NCBI RefSeq assembly: GCF_016907545.1
Contig: NZ_JAFBCD010000001.1
Location: 2,542,001-2,606,000 of the forward strand
Direction: 5' to 3'
DNA from: Paenarthrobacter ilicis
GTDB taxonomy: Bacteria > Actinomycetota > Actinomycetes > Actinomycetales > Micrococcaceae
Length of the DNA: 64,000 bases
Shown here piece by piece: positions 26,578 through 35,272 of this stretch. The notes under the pieces are model-generated. The model worked only from the letters and a program-made list of their open reading frames with translations, was not told where the DNA came from and searched no databases. A program made the position numbers and the translations under genes. Position 1 is the stretch's first letter. Each line of letters begins with the position of its first letter.

Positions 26578-27120
26578 TCACTTGGGCGAAGCGGTCTTTA
26601 GCCAGCGCGTGAAAAGCGCGGCTTGCGGGGCCAATGGCGCCAGCGTCAAGGCGCCTTTCACCACGGGAACTCCGTAGGCAGCCAAGGAAGCAGCGAGCGT
26701 TCTGTGATCTGTGCGCGTGCAGGCCCTCACGATCCGGAGGCACAGCTCTGCAGCCTGTCCGGGAGGAGCGCCCGCTGCAACTGCGGCGTTGACGGCAGCA
26801 GCTTCCTCGGGGGTCAATACAAGCGGTCCAGTGCCAACATAGGCCACCTGGCAGTCGGCGATGTACATGTAGCGCGTTGACGCCCATACCTCGTCAAGGC
26901 TGGAAAACTTGCCGATCAGACTGCCATCGGCAGCCGTGCAAGTAAACTGATACCGGATTTTGGGCTCTGGCCGCTCCACAGCCACTTTGTTGTCTTTGGT
27001 GACAACAGGGGCCATTTGCAAAGCCGAGGTTTGGGACGTGTCTGTTTTGGTTCCTGAACAGCCGGCCAAGGCAATAGATGCCACACCGAGTTGAAGAACA
27101 CTGCGCCTGCGCATGTTCAC
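26578..27120 (-). CDS. Lipoprotein of unknown function (paralogue A)
   Basis: A 180-residue predicted lipoprotein: RRRSVLQLGVASIALAGC with the lipobox LAGC near residue 21. The mature part has four more cysteines in the order FTCTA, ADCQV, LCLRI, ACTRT, probably two disulfides, and the block FSSLDEVWASTRYMYIADC. It is clearly related to the lipoprotein at 27292-27915 (SSL-EVWA-T-Y, -SC-V, CTR). The start is GTG 27120 or ATG 27114. It lies directly behind a 92-nt leader that recurs at 28036-28127. The function is unknown; an envelope sensor or binding protein is speculation. Confidence 0.7.
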   Translation of the reverse strand: MNMRRRSVLQLGVASIALAGCSGTKTDTSQTSALQMAPVVTKDNKVAVERPEPKIRYQFTCTAADGSLIGKFSSLDEVWASTRYMYIADCQVAYVGTGPLVLTPEEAAAVNAAVAAGAPPGQAAELCLRIVRACTRTDHRTLAASLAAYGVPVVKGALTLAPLAPQAALFTRWLKTASPK

Positions 27121-27212
27121 CGAGGGATCCCCACTTCATTCGGATGCTCCCCAGCTCCGCATGCATTGGTTATTCGCCCCAAGCCGTTTCCGGCTGCGTC
27201 TTAGTACATCTT
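27121..27212 (-). promoter_or_regulatory. Conserved structured leader, copy A
   Basis: 92 bases immediately upstream of GTG 27120 that match 28036-28127 in inverted orientation with one difference. Within it, AGCCG-GAAA-CGGCT is a stem with a GNRA tetraloop. CGGAGCT-GGGG-AGC-a-TCCG forms a second hairpin with one bulged A. GGGGATCC lies 6-13 bases before the start codon and can act as ribosome site. I cannot place it in a known riboswitch class. Confidence 0.6.
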
Positions 27213-27291
27213 GCCCTAAATCCTCAATTTGTCACTACATTTCTTTTTCCGGCGCCGAAAGACCGTCATGGAACCCGCCCGGGGCGGAGCC

Positions 27292-27915
27292 CTACTGTCC
27301 GGCTCCGGTCCTGGTGCCGTCCGCCCATTCAGCAATGATCCTGGCCTGCGGGGCATCCGGACAGAAGGCAGCCGCGGCAGTCAACGTTTCGCGGGCCGCT
27401 TCCTTGAAACCACCTGGCCCGGTTTCATCGCTGATCCTGGTGCAGAGGCGCATCACGTCCAGCATGGCAGCGAGGCCTTGTTCCGGAGTCGCGGCGTCAG
27501 GTGCCGCCGTCGTAATCGCCTGCTTTTCGGCGGGAGTCGGTTCAAAAGGCTGGTCGCCCTGGAAGCTGACGTCACAGGAAGCCATGCGGGTGTAGTTGGT
27601 GGCGGCCCACACTTCGGCCAGGCTGGACAGCTGGACTTCCGGTGATGCGTCCAGGCTGGTGCAAAGGTAGGCGTACCGGCCGGGTTCGTCAGCACCGGAC
27701 AGCTCCCGGTCCGCAGCCGGGCCCTGCGTGGGCAGTGCCGGCCCGCTCGGTGTGACCGGTTGGGACGTGATGTCCGACGGCGGCTGGCTGGCCGACGCTG
27801 TGCTGCCCACGCTTGGTTGCGGGGTGGGGCCGGCTGTTGTTGGCTGCGGAGAGGGTGCCGTGCACCCGACCAAAAGCATCACCAGCGGTACTGCCATTGC
27901 CCACGATTTGCGCAT
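27292..27915 (-). CDS. Lipoprotein of unknown function (paralogue B)
   Basis: A 207-residue lipoprotein: MRKSWAMAVPLVMLLVGC with lipobox LVGC, a Pro/Ser/Thr-rich linker (~20-75), then the same cysteine-bearing domain as paralogue A (YLCTSL, LSSLAEVWAATNYTRMASCDV, RLCTRI) and a further FCPDAPQ. The ATG at 27915 is preceded by GGAGG. Longer in-frame openings read through the repeated leader on the opposite strand and are rejected. The gene sits between the two inverted leader copies but does not itself carry that leader. Confidence 0.72.
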   Translation of the reverse strand: MRKSWAMAVPLVMLLVGCTAPSPQPTTAGPTPQPSVGSTASASQPPSDITSQPVTPSGPALPTQGPAADRELSGADEPGRYAYLCTSLDASPEVQLSSLAEVWAATNYTRMASCDVSFQGDQPFEPTPAEKQAITTAAPDAATPEQGLAAMLDVMRLCTRISDETGPGGFKEAARETLTAAAAFCPDAPQARIIAEWADGTRTGAGQ

Positions 27916-28035
27916 TCGAACCTCCACCACCATCGTGCGGGGCCGGCACAGAACGGTCAAGCGTGTTGCCGCGTCATATACCGGCCACAGCGCAGTTTTA
28001 TGGGAACCACTAGTGACAAATCCGGGAATTGGTGG

Positions 28036-28127
28036 AAGATGTACTAAGACGCAGCCGGAAACGGCGTGGGGCGAATAACCAATGCATGCGGAGCTGGGGA
28101 GCATCCGAATGAAGTGGGGATCCCTCG
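28036..28127 (+). promoter_or_regulatory. Conserved structured leader, copy B
   Basis: 92 bases ending at the GTG of the gene at 28128, differing from copy A at a single position (G for T after the GAAA-loop stem). Weaker similarity extends upstream to TAGTGACAAAT and about 70 bases into both coding regions. The second hairpin and the GGGGATCC segment are unchanged. Confidence 0.6.
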
Positions 28128-31100
28128 GTGGACACGCGCAATCGCAGTGTTCTTCAGCTTGGTTTGGCATGTCTTGCCTTCGCCGGTCGCTCAAGAACCT
28201 TTCATCCAAACTCCCGAAAAACCGTCCGCAGTGGAGCGGGTGACGGGCGGCAACGCCACAAGGTCACAGCGGTTCTGGCCACGGCCAGTCTGGCCACGGC
28301 GGCTCTGACCGGTGTACTCACCGCAGGGCCGGCCTTCGCAGACCAAGCGCGCCAAACTGTGACTACCGGCTTGACCAAAGCCTCCGGAACCGTCGTGGAC
28401 CCCAAGGGTCGGCTGTGGGTCTCGGATGCGCGGGCAGGCTTCTGCCGGGTCACCGAAACCAGCGGAACAACCACTGGAGCCATTGAGGCCGGCACCTGCC
28501 TTGGAGGAACACTCCCCGGCCACGCTGACGGCCCCGCGCTGGCCGGCACTCCGGCCATGATTGATCCGTCACCCGCTTCTGCCGGCAGCGGCGACGAAAT
28601 CGCCTTCATCCCGGATGCCGCCGTCGGAAGTTCCGATGTTGTGCGCGCACGCTGGAACCCGGGAAAGTCGACCTTCGATTACAACGGTTCTTTGACAATT
28701 TTCGACAGCGATCTTCGGCCCAACGCAGTCAGCGACGGCCCGGACGGGAACATCTACCTGTCCTTCGCGAATGCGCGCTCCATCATCAAGATCGTGGACC
28801 CCACAGCGCTGCACCCCAGCATCGAATCGATCGCCTCGGTGAATTCGAAGTCACTGGGCCTGGCCGCCACGCACCGGAACAGCTCCGGCAACGTGGTGGT
28901 CTACGTGGCTGAGACGTCTGGCCTGACGGTCTTCACCGCTCCCGACGACGGCGTGCTGACCAATTTCGTTCCGGCCCCGCTGTACAACGTCGGGAAGCCG
29001 ACAGCGCTTTACTACGACTGGCAGTCACCCCTGGTTCTCTACACCGGTACCGGAGGCGGAACCACCACGGCCGACGCCGGCAAGGACACCATCTCCCGCA
29101 TTGACCTGAGCACGGACACAGTGGACAATCAGTGGGCCCTTGGCTTCAGCAAAATCGGTGGGCTGTCCATGCGGAACGGCAAGGTCCTGGTCATGGAAGA
29201 TCCGGGCCAGCTGGATCCGGCCAAGCCCAGTGAACGCGGCAGGTTGCTGACGTTGGGCGGCGTGGTCCCCTCCATCATCAGTGGTCCGACGGCGGCCAAC
29301 GGAACTCAGGCGGCAAACCCGGCCTTCACCAATGATTCCACCCCCACCTTCGCTGTCGCTTCCACCCCCGCAGGCGGAGCACTCGAGTGCAGCCTGCAAC
29401 TGAGCACCGCTACGCCGGTGTGGCAGGTTTGCACGGGCGGTACCTACACGCCGGCCGCTGCCCTGGCCAACGGCGCATACACGTTCTCGGTCCGGGCAGC
29501 ACCATCGGGTCTGCCGGTATCGCGCTCCTTCACCGTTGATCTGACGGCACCTGCCGCACCCGTGATCACCGCACCGCTTGCCGGTTCAACAGTCAACGGG
29601 AAGCCGGTACTGGGGGTAACGTCCGATCCCGACACCACACTGGGCTGCTCGGTCGATTCCACCACCGTGTTCACGGCCTGCAGCAACAGTTACGTTTACA
29701 ACCTCACAACGGCGGGCCAGCACGTCCTCGGAGTGAGGGCCACGGACATGGCAGGCAATATCAGCCCCGTTGCCACGGTGACTGTCACGGCTGATCTGAC
29801 GGCTCCGCAGGTTGCCATCAGTGACCCGGCGGAGGGCGCAACGGTAGGCATCTCGCCTTCCTTCACTTTCGCCTCGTCGTCACCGGACATCGCCGGTTTC
29901 AGGTGCAAGCTTGGCTCCAACGCCTTTACTGAATGCACCTCTCCCAAGGTGTACACGGACCTTCCCAGCGGTCCTGCCACCTTCACCGTGGAGGCCAGGG
30001 ACAACGCAGGAAACACAGCTACGGCCACGCGGAATGTGACGGTATTCGCCCCCGACACCACCGCGCCGGTGGTGACGGCTGATCCCGTCGGCGGAACCTA
30101 CGGACCCAACAAGACCATTGCCCTTTCGGTCAATGAAGCTGCCACGGTGTTCGTCACAACCGACGGGTCAACTCCCACAACGGCCAGCCCCGTTTACGCC
30201 GGGCCGATCCCGTTGACGTCCATGACACTGAAGTACTTCGCCCGGGACACAGCAGGAAACACCTCGTCCGTGACCAGCCAAAGCTACGTCCTGGACAATG
30301 TGGCCCCCACCCTCACGGTGTCCCCCGCGGCCGGCGGCTATGCCTCCGGGCAGCAAGTCACCATGTCATCAAGTGAGGCCGGGAGCATCTTCTACACCAC
30401 TGACGGCACCACGCCGGCAACCTCGGCTACAGGCACCACCAAGGCCTACACCGCCGCGTTTGCCCTGACAGCGAACACCACCGTCAAGGCAGTGGCTGTG
30501 GATGCCTTCGGCAACGCCTCAACCGTGGTGACCCGCGCCTACACGGTGCTGGACACCACATCCCCGGTGGTCACTGCCACCCCGCCTGGTGGCAGCTACC
30601 CCGCGAATCAACAGATCACGCTGGCGTCCAACGAGGCGGGATCCAGTATCTACTTCACCACCAACGGCGCAAATCCCACGGCTACGGCCGGGAACAAGTA
30701 CACGGCGCCGATCATCCTGACGGCAGCCATGACGCTGAAGTATTTCGCCGTTGACACCTCCAACAACAGTTCCGCAATCGTGACGCAGAACTACACCGTG
30801 ACTGCACCGCCGGCCAACACCTGGAAGGACTACACAGGCGACGCCAAGAACGATGTGGTGGCACGGGACAACAGCGGCACCTTGTGGCTGTACCCGGGCA
30901 ATGGAACGGGTGGATGGCTGACCCAGCGGTCCCTGGGGACCGGATGGAACTCGCTCAATGCGATCATCCCCACCAAGGACTTTAACGGTGACGGACGCAG
31001 CGACATCCTGGCTCGCGACACCAGCGGGGTCCTCTGGCTCTATCCGGGCAACGGCACCGGTGGATTGCAGACAAGGGTCCAGGCAGGAACGGCGTGGCAG

Positions 31101-31571
31101 GGCATGACGCTCATCCTCGCTCCGGGCGACTTCAACGGCGACGGAAAAGCCGACATCCTGGCACGGGACTCCGCGGGCACCTTGTGGCTCTACCGTGGCA
31201 ACGGCAGCGGCGGCTTGGCATCAAGCGTGCAGGTGGGCGCCGGGTGGAATGCCATGAATGCGATCCTCAGCACCGGCGACTTCAATGGTGACGGGAAATC
31301 CGATGTTCTTGCCCGCGACACCTCAGGCATCCTCTGGCTGTACCCCGGCAACGGAACCGGCGGGTGGCTCAGCAGGGTCCAGGTGGGAAGTGGTTGGAGC
31401 GGAATGACCGCCATCCTGGGCCCGGGTGACTTCAACGGCGACGGCAAGAACGATGTCCTCGCCCGGGACTCGGGTGGCAACCTCTTCCTCTACCCGGGCA
31501 ACGGAAACTCCGGTTGGCTGTCCCGCAGCCAGGTGGGATGGGGCTGGGGAGGGTTTACCTCCCTCCCCTAG
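28128..31571 (+). CDS. Large secreted protein: propeller, Ig-like, chitobiase-C and FG-GAP repeats
   Basis: A 1147-residue exported protein. The first ~25 residues (RNRSVLQLGLACLAFAG) copy the signal region of lipoprotein A but lack the lipobox Cys at the matching place (AGR). A second signal-like stretch follows at ~45-70 (TAVLATASLATAALTGVLTAG, ending AFA). Next come an NHL-like propeller (~75-370), Ig-like segments with paired cysteines (~385-640), and three chitobiase/CHB_HEX C-type repeats (GGTYGPNKTIALS, GGYASGQQVTMSS, GGSYPANQQITLA). Five FG-GAP-like repeats with DFNGDGK loops end the protein. It is probably a cell-surface or secreted carbohydrate-binding protein; no catalytic domain was recognised. 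No in-frame ATG exists before the second signal region, so GTG 28128 is used. Confidence 0.75.
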   Translation: MDTRNRSVLQLGLACLAFAGRSRTFHPNSRKTVRSGAGDGRQRHKVTAVLATASLATAALTGVLTAGPAFADQARQTVTTGLTKASGTVVDPKGRLWVSDARAGFCRVTETSGTTTGAIEAGTCLGGTLPGHADGPALAGTPAMIDPSPASAGSGDEIAFIPDAAVGSSDVVRARWNPGKSTFDYNGSLTIFDSDLRPNAVSDGPDGNIYLSFANARSIIKIVDPTALHPSIESIASVNSKSLGLAATHRNSSGNVVVYVAETSGLTVFTAPDDGVLTNFVPAPLYNVGKPTALYYDWQSPLVLYTGTGGGTTTADAGKDTISRIDLSTDTVDNQWALGFSKIGGLSMRNGKVLVMEDPGQLDPAKPSERGRLLTLGGVVPSIISGPTAANGTQAANPAFTNDSTPTFAVASTPAGGALECSLQLSTATPVWQVCTGGTYTPAAALANGAYTFSVRAAPSGLPVSRSFTVDLTAPAAPVITAPLAGSTVNGKPVLGVTSDPDTTLGCSVDSTTVFTACSNSYVYNLTTAGQHVLGVRATDMAGNISPVATVTVTADLTAPQVAISDPAEGATVGISPSFTFASSSPDIAGFRCKLGSNAFTECTSPKVYTDLPSGPATFTVEARDNAGNTATATRNVTVFAPDTTAPVVTADPVGGTYGPNKTIALSVNEAATVFVTTDGSTPTTASPVYAGPIPLTSMTLKYFARDTAGNTSSVTSQSYVLDNVAPTLTVSPAAGGYASGQQVTMSSSEAGSIFYTTDGTTPATSATGTTKAYTAAFALTANTTVKAVAVDAFGNASTVVTRAYTVLDTTSPVVTATPPGGSYPANQQITLASNEAGSSIYFTTNGANPTATAGNKYTAPIILTAAMTLKYFAVDTSNNSSAIVTQNYTVTAPPANTWKDYTGDAKNDVVARDNSGTLWLYPGNGTGGWLTQRSLGTGWNSLNAIIPTKDFNGDGRSDILARDTSGVLWLYPGNGTGGLQTRVQAGTAWQGMTLILAPGDFNGDGKADILARDSAGTLWLYRGNGSGGLASSVQVGAGWNAMNAILSTGDFNGDGKSDVLARDTSGILWLYPGNGTGGWLSRVQVGSGWSGMTAILGPGDFNGDGKNDVLARDSGGNLFLYPGNGNSGWLSRSQVGWGWGGFTSLP

Positions 31572-31587
31572 CTGAACGGGGTGCACA

Positions 31588-31630
31588 AAAGGGAGAGCCC
31601 GGACGCTTGATGCGTCCGGGCTCTCCCTTT
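31588..31630. terminator. Bidirectional terminator, 28128 gene / GT2 gene
   Basis: A 19-bp perfect stem: AAAGGGAGAGCCCGGACGC (31588-31606), five-base loop, complement at 31612-31630 ending CCCTTT. It lies between convergent genes. Confidence 0.9.
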
Positions 31631-31650
31631 GTGTTCTCGAGTCCTGCCCT

Positions 31651-32607
31651 TTAGGTGCGTTCCTTCATGGGGTGCATGGAGGGCCTGTTGGGACTGGCCT
31701 GAATATCCAGTTGCAGCGAAACCAGCAGCATCTGCACGCCCAGCACAAACGGCACCACAGCAAGCATCACCGACCCCGCCGTGGGCGAACCCACACTGGC
31801 TGCCAGGACCCAGATCCCGGCCACAAGGCCCATGACGATCAGCGCGATCCCGGCAATGAGCAGGAGGGCCACGGCGGAGAAGGACCACACCATGTACTTC
31901 CACCACACCCGGCGCCAGAAACCACCGAAGAGCATTGCCAGGAGTTCCGGGATGACCTTCCGGAGCTTGATGCTGGACACCTCATTGCCGTACACGGCCG
32001 GAATGGGAACGTCCACAATCGGAACATCCAGGATGTTCAGGTGGATGAGAAGGTCGTTCTCGAAGCTGTAACGGGCAGCGACCTTGTTCATGGGCAAACG
32101 ACGGAGCACCTCGGTCCGGATGGCGGTGTAGCCATTCTGGGGATCGAAGATGTGCCAGTAGCCCGAAGCCAGCTTGGTCATGAAGGACAACACAATGTTG
32201 CCGAAGATGCGGTAGCCGGGCATGCCGGCGAACGATTCGCCGGAGAAGAACCTGTTGGCCTTGGCGAAACCATAGCCGTCAACTACAGGATCCAGCAGCT
32301 GTGGAAGGTAATCGGGATCCATCTGTGCGTCGCCGGCCATGACGACGTTGATGTCTGCGCCCAGTTCCATCGCGGCCTTGTGGGCCGTCAGGACAGCGCC
32401 ACCAACACCCTGGTTGACCTCGTGGCGGATCAAGGTGACCCGGCCGTCGTCGGCCCGGCGGGCAGCGCCAGAGGTGTCGTCCGGGCTGCAGTCATCAACG
32501 ATGACAATGTCATCGACAAAGTCGGGCATCGTTTCGATGACCCGTGCAATGTGGTTTTCTTCTTTATAGGCCGGTACTACCGCGGCAATTCGAACGCCTC
32601 GATACAT
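31651..32607 (-). CDS. Polyprenyl-phosphate glycosyltransferase, GT2 (DPM1/PpgS-like)
   Basis: A 318-residue protein. The GT-A fold begins VRIAAVVPAYKEENHI with DIVIVDDCSPDDT and the metal-binding AGDAQMDPDYLP. Two C-terminal TM helices (~225-295) anchor it. Such enzymes load a sugar from a nucleotide donor onto polyprenyl phosphate on the inner membrane face. The order GT-C (33099), GtrA (32611), GT2 on one transcript suggests this enzyme makes the lipid-linked sugar, GtrA helps flip it and the GT-C protein uses it outside. The sugar is unknown. Confidence 0.86.
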   Translation of the reverse strand: MYRGVRIAAVVPAYKEENHIARVIETMPDFVDDIVIVDDCSPDDTSGAARRADDGRVTLIRHEVNQGVGGAVLTAHKAAMELGADINVVMAGDAQMDPDYLPQLLDPVVDGYGFAKANRFFSGESFAGMPGYRIFGNIVLSFMTKLASGYWHIFDPQNGYTAIRTEVLRRLPMNKVAARYSFENDLLIHLNILDVPIVDVPIPAVYGNEVSSIKLRKVIPELLAMLFGGFWRRVWWKYMVWSFSAVALLLIAGIALIVMGLVAGIWVLAASVGSPTAGSVMLAVVPFVLGVQMLLVSLQLDIQASPNRPSMHPMKERT

Positions 32608-32610
32608 CGA

Positions 32611-33096
32611 TTATCCTTCGCTGCTGTTAGGTGTGAGTTTTTGGGCCGGCAAGCCGGAGTCAGGCTCGCCATTTACAGGTTCAGTGGCGTTCTTCACTTG
32701 CTTTTGCTGCGGGAAGATCCAGTGCTTGTAGATGAAGTAGTTCCACCCCATGGTGACAATGGTCGCAACTACTTTACCCACTACATATCCGGCCCCAAGG
32801 AACTGGAAGAGCTCCACTATGCCCATGACGGCCACGGTGTTGAATGCCAGAAGGACCGAGTACCTGAGAACGCCGCCCAGAGCAGTGCCACCACCGTTGA
32901 AGGCGAAATGACGCTGCAGGAAGTAGTTGAAGAAGAAGCTGCCCCAGAAACCGGCTCCGGTTGCGAGCCACAGGGGCCAGCCGAAGACCTGGAAACACAG
33001 AGCAAGCAGGCCAAGGTCAACCAGGAAGCTCAGGCCGCCCACCACAAGGAACTTGAACAGGCTCGAGGCCATGAACTTTCCGATGAAAGCCTTCAT
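32611..33096 (-). CDS. GtrA-family membrane protein
   Basis: A 161-residue protein with four TM helices and a GtrA-type N-terminus (LFKFLVVGGLSFLVDLGLLALC) and NYFLQRHFAF motif between helices 2 and 3. GtrA proteins are thought to flip polyprenyl-linked sugars. It lies two bases after the DUF6541 gene stop and three before the GT2 start, so the genes are co-transcribed. Confidence 0.87.
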   Translation of the reverse strand: MKAFIGKFMASSLFKFLVVGGLSFLVDLGLLALCFQVFGWPLWLATGAGFWGSFFFNYFLQRHFAFNGGGTALGGVLRYSVLLAFNTVAVMGIVELFQFLGAGYVVGKVVATIVTMGWNYFIYKHWIFPQQKQVKNATEPVNGEPDSGLPAQKLTPNSSEG

Positions 33097-33098
33097 GA

Positions 33099-35201
33099 TC
33101 AGCAGATCCTTCCTAGCGGGGCAATGCCATCAGGCTTGGTGTTCTCAAGGATGCCGGAGACACCGTCCAGCTGAAGACGGTCCTTGGACGCGGCGTCGAA
33201 CGCTTGCTTGCCGCCAGGGAGCTGGCTCCAGTCGATCTGGTACAGGGCCGCGTTGCCCTCACGCACCACGAGCTTAAGGTACGGGATGGAATCCGGCTGT
33301 GTCAGGCCCGGCTTTGGCTCATCCCACGCACGGATCCGCCCATCGGCGATGTACACCCATTCGATGCCGAGCTCGGAAGCAGCGGCACGTGCGGCGTCGT
33401 CGGAGGCCAGGTCACCCAGCTTCTGAAGGACCAGCAACTGCCGGTTGGTGGGAAGGATTTCGAAGTGGCGAATCATGGGCATACGGTTCCCGAGCGCGTA
33501 CATCCACACGGAACCATCGCAGGAATCGTTCAGGACGGTGGCGTCTTGAGGGACATAGCGGTCCATGGTGCTGAGCAGATCCACCTCGGATTTGCTGAGA
33601 GTTGCACCGTCCACCTTGGTGTTGATGTTGATCCGCTCCGCGTTTTGCTTGAAGTACGGAATGGCCGCAATACCGCTGACCAGGAGCACTGCGGCCGCCA
33701 CAGCAGCCGTCAATACCGTGCTGCCCCGGCGTGATGAGCCCACCTCCCGGTTGGTGGAGCGGGAAGCGCGGACCCTGCCAACGAGCCAGGCAACTGCCTC
33801 TGCGACCTGGGCGACACCCAGGCCCGCCAGCGGTATGAGGAGCATCACCAGAATGCCGAAAATCCGCCACTGGTCATCGTAGAAAGGCGCCGTCAGTGAC
33901 ATAAAGCGGGGGTTGTCCGTACCCATGGTGTAAACGGACAGGAACGCGAACGCCAGGACCGGTCCGAAATACCACCACATGCGGATCCTGAAGACCAGGG
34001 CAAGGCAGCCCAAGGCCACCATAGCGGTGAGGATCGGCATGGCCATGGAGCCGTGATTCAGGAAAATGATGTTCTGGATGGCACCGTTGCGGTCCGTGTC
34101 GGCTGCCCAGACCTGCTTGGAAACGCGCTCGGATTCCTTCAGCATCTGGGTAATGATGGGCAGCCCGAGAATCACGGCCAGCACACCCGAGACCGCCAGG
34201 TAGACGGTGATTCCCAAGATTCTTCCCTTGCGGCGAACCAGCGCGGAGAGCATCCAAAAAACCAGGACCGGCAAGACCACGAAGGCCAGGGAGGGGTGGA
34301 CGGCGATCAGGCCGACTGCGCCGAAGGCTATCCCCGGAATCCAGAACTTCCGACGGTCCACAGCACCCTTGACAGCAAGGTAGACAAAGGGCCCCACCAG
34401 CAACATTCCAGCAAAGAAAGGGATCAGCGGACCACGCCACAGCAGGTCGTATGGGTACACGGTGAACCAGCCTGACACGGCACCCGCGGCTGCCACTGCA
34501 AGAGGGCGGCGGGTCACCACCATGGTCAGCGCCATGGTGCTCAGGGGCAACTGGACACCCATCATCACCAGGACAAAGACGTTCAGGAAAACGGGGATGC
34601 TGACGCCGCTCATCGGCCAGAAAAGCGAGAGCACGGCGTGGAAGGCGATCGGGTAGCTGCGGATCGGCGCTTCGGCAATATTGGTGTCGTAGTAGGCAAA
34701 GTTGCCCGCGATGCTGGGATCCCACTCGTGGTTGACCGAGATCAACCGGATCATGTTGGCGTGCCAGGGGATGTCCCAGTCCTGGTTGATTCCCAGGAGA
34801 CCCTCGGTACCAACAGTCCACGACACCGCAGCGACGGCACCGCCGGCAACCAGACCCGCGAGGATGACCACCCACGTGCCCTTGAAGTGGTGCTTCCCGA
34901 AGATGCTTTTTGCGGGAGGATTATCGAACTTATCCGGGAATCGCCGCTGGAGGGCAAGGCGCGCTACGAAGAGAACTGCCGACAGCAGCAGCAGAACCAG
35001 CACCACTGGCAGCAACTGCCAGCTCAAGCCCAAGGCGTTGCCCATGACACCGATAACTGTCAGGACGCCCATTCCCAGCAAGGGGGCAACCACGGGCAGC
35101 AGAATACGACGCACGCCCAGGGCTTCGCCCAGGAGCCAGCCTGGACCCCACCACAACACAACGATCAGGAGTACACACAACAGCAGGGGGCCGATACCCA
35201 T
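33099..35201 (-). CDS. Multi-spanning GT-C-like membrane protein (DUF6541 family)
   Basis: A 700-residue membrane protein with about 13 TM helices and a soluble C-terminal domain (~520-700). The first large external loop contains acidic residues in NQDWDIPWHANMI and HEWDPSIAGNFAYYD, a pattern of GT-C glycosyltransferases that use polyprenyl-phosphate sugars. The size, loop and neighbours resemble mycobacterial Rv3779, which works with the PpgS GT2 and a GtrA-like partner to decorate arabinogalactan. The analogy is inference. It starts ATG 35201. Confidence 0.75.
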   Translation of the reverse strand: MGIGPLLLCVLLIVVLWWGPGWLLGEALGVRRILLPVVAPLLGMGVLTVIGVMGNALGLSWQLLPVVLVLLLLSAVLFVARLALQRRFPDKFDNPPAKSIFGKHHFKGTWVVILAGLVAGGAVAAVSWTVGTEGLLGINQDWDIPWHANMIRLISVNHEWDPSIAGNFAYYDTNIAEAPIRSYPIAFHAVLSLFWPMSGVSIPVFLNVFVLVMMGVQLPLSTMALTMVVTRRPLAVAAAGAVSGWFTVYPYDLLWRGPLIPFFAGMLLVGPFVYLAVKGAVDRRKFWIPGIAFGAVGLIAVHPSLAFVVLPVLVFWMLSALVRRKGRILGITVYLAVSGVLAVILGLPIITQMLKESERVSKQVWAADTDRNGAIQNIIFLNHGSMAMPILTAMVALGCLALVFRIRMWWYFGPVLAFAFLSVYTMGTDNPRFMSLTAPFYDDQWRIFGILVMLLIPLAGLGVAQVAEAVAWLVGRVRASRSTNREVGSSRRGSTVLTAAVAAAVLLVSGIAAIPYFKQNAERININTKVDGATLSKSEVDLLSTMDRYVPQDATVLNDSCDGSVWMYALGNRMPMIRHFEILPTNRQLLVLQKLGDLASDDAARAAASELGIEWVYIADGRIRAWDEPKPGLTQPDSIPYLKLVVREGNAALYQIDWSQLPGGKQAFDAASKDRLQLDGVSGILENTKPDGIAPLGRIC

Positions 35202-35272
35202 TCCTACGATCGCCTTTCTTAGATGCTTCTACTAGCCATCCGTTGACAGACGACTCTTGCAATTGATGCCGG

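Noticed and set aside
27916-28209. N-terminal extension of lipoprotein B through the repeated leader
   Set aside because: The extension reads the antisense of the conserved leader and the start of another gene. ATG 27915 has GGAGG and starts a clear lipoprotein signal.
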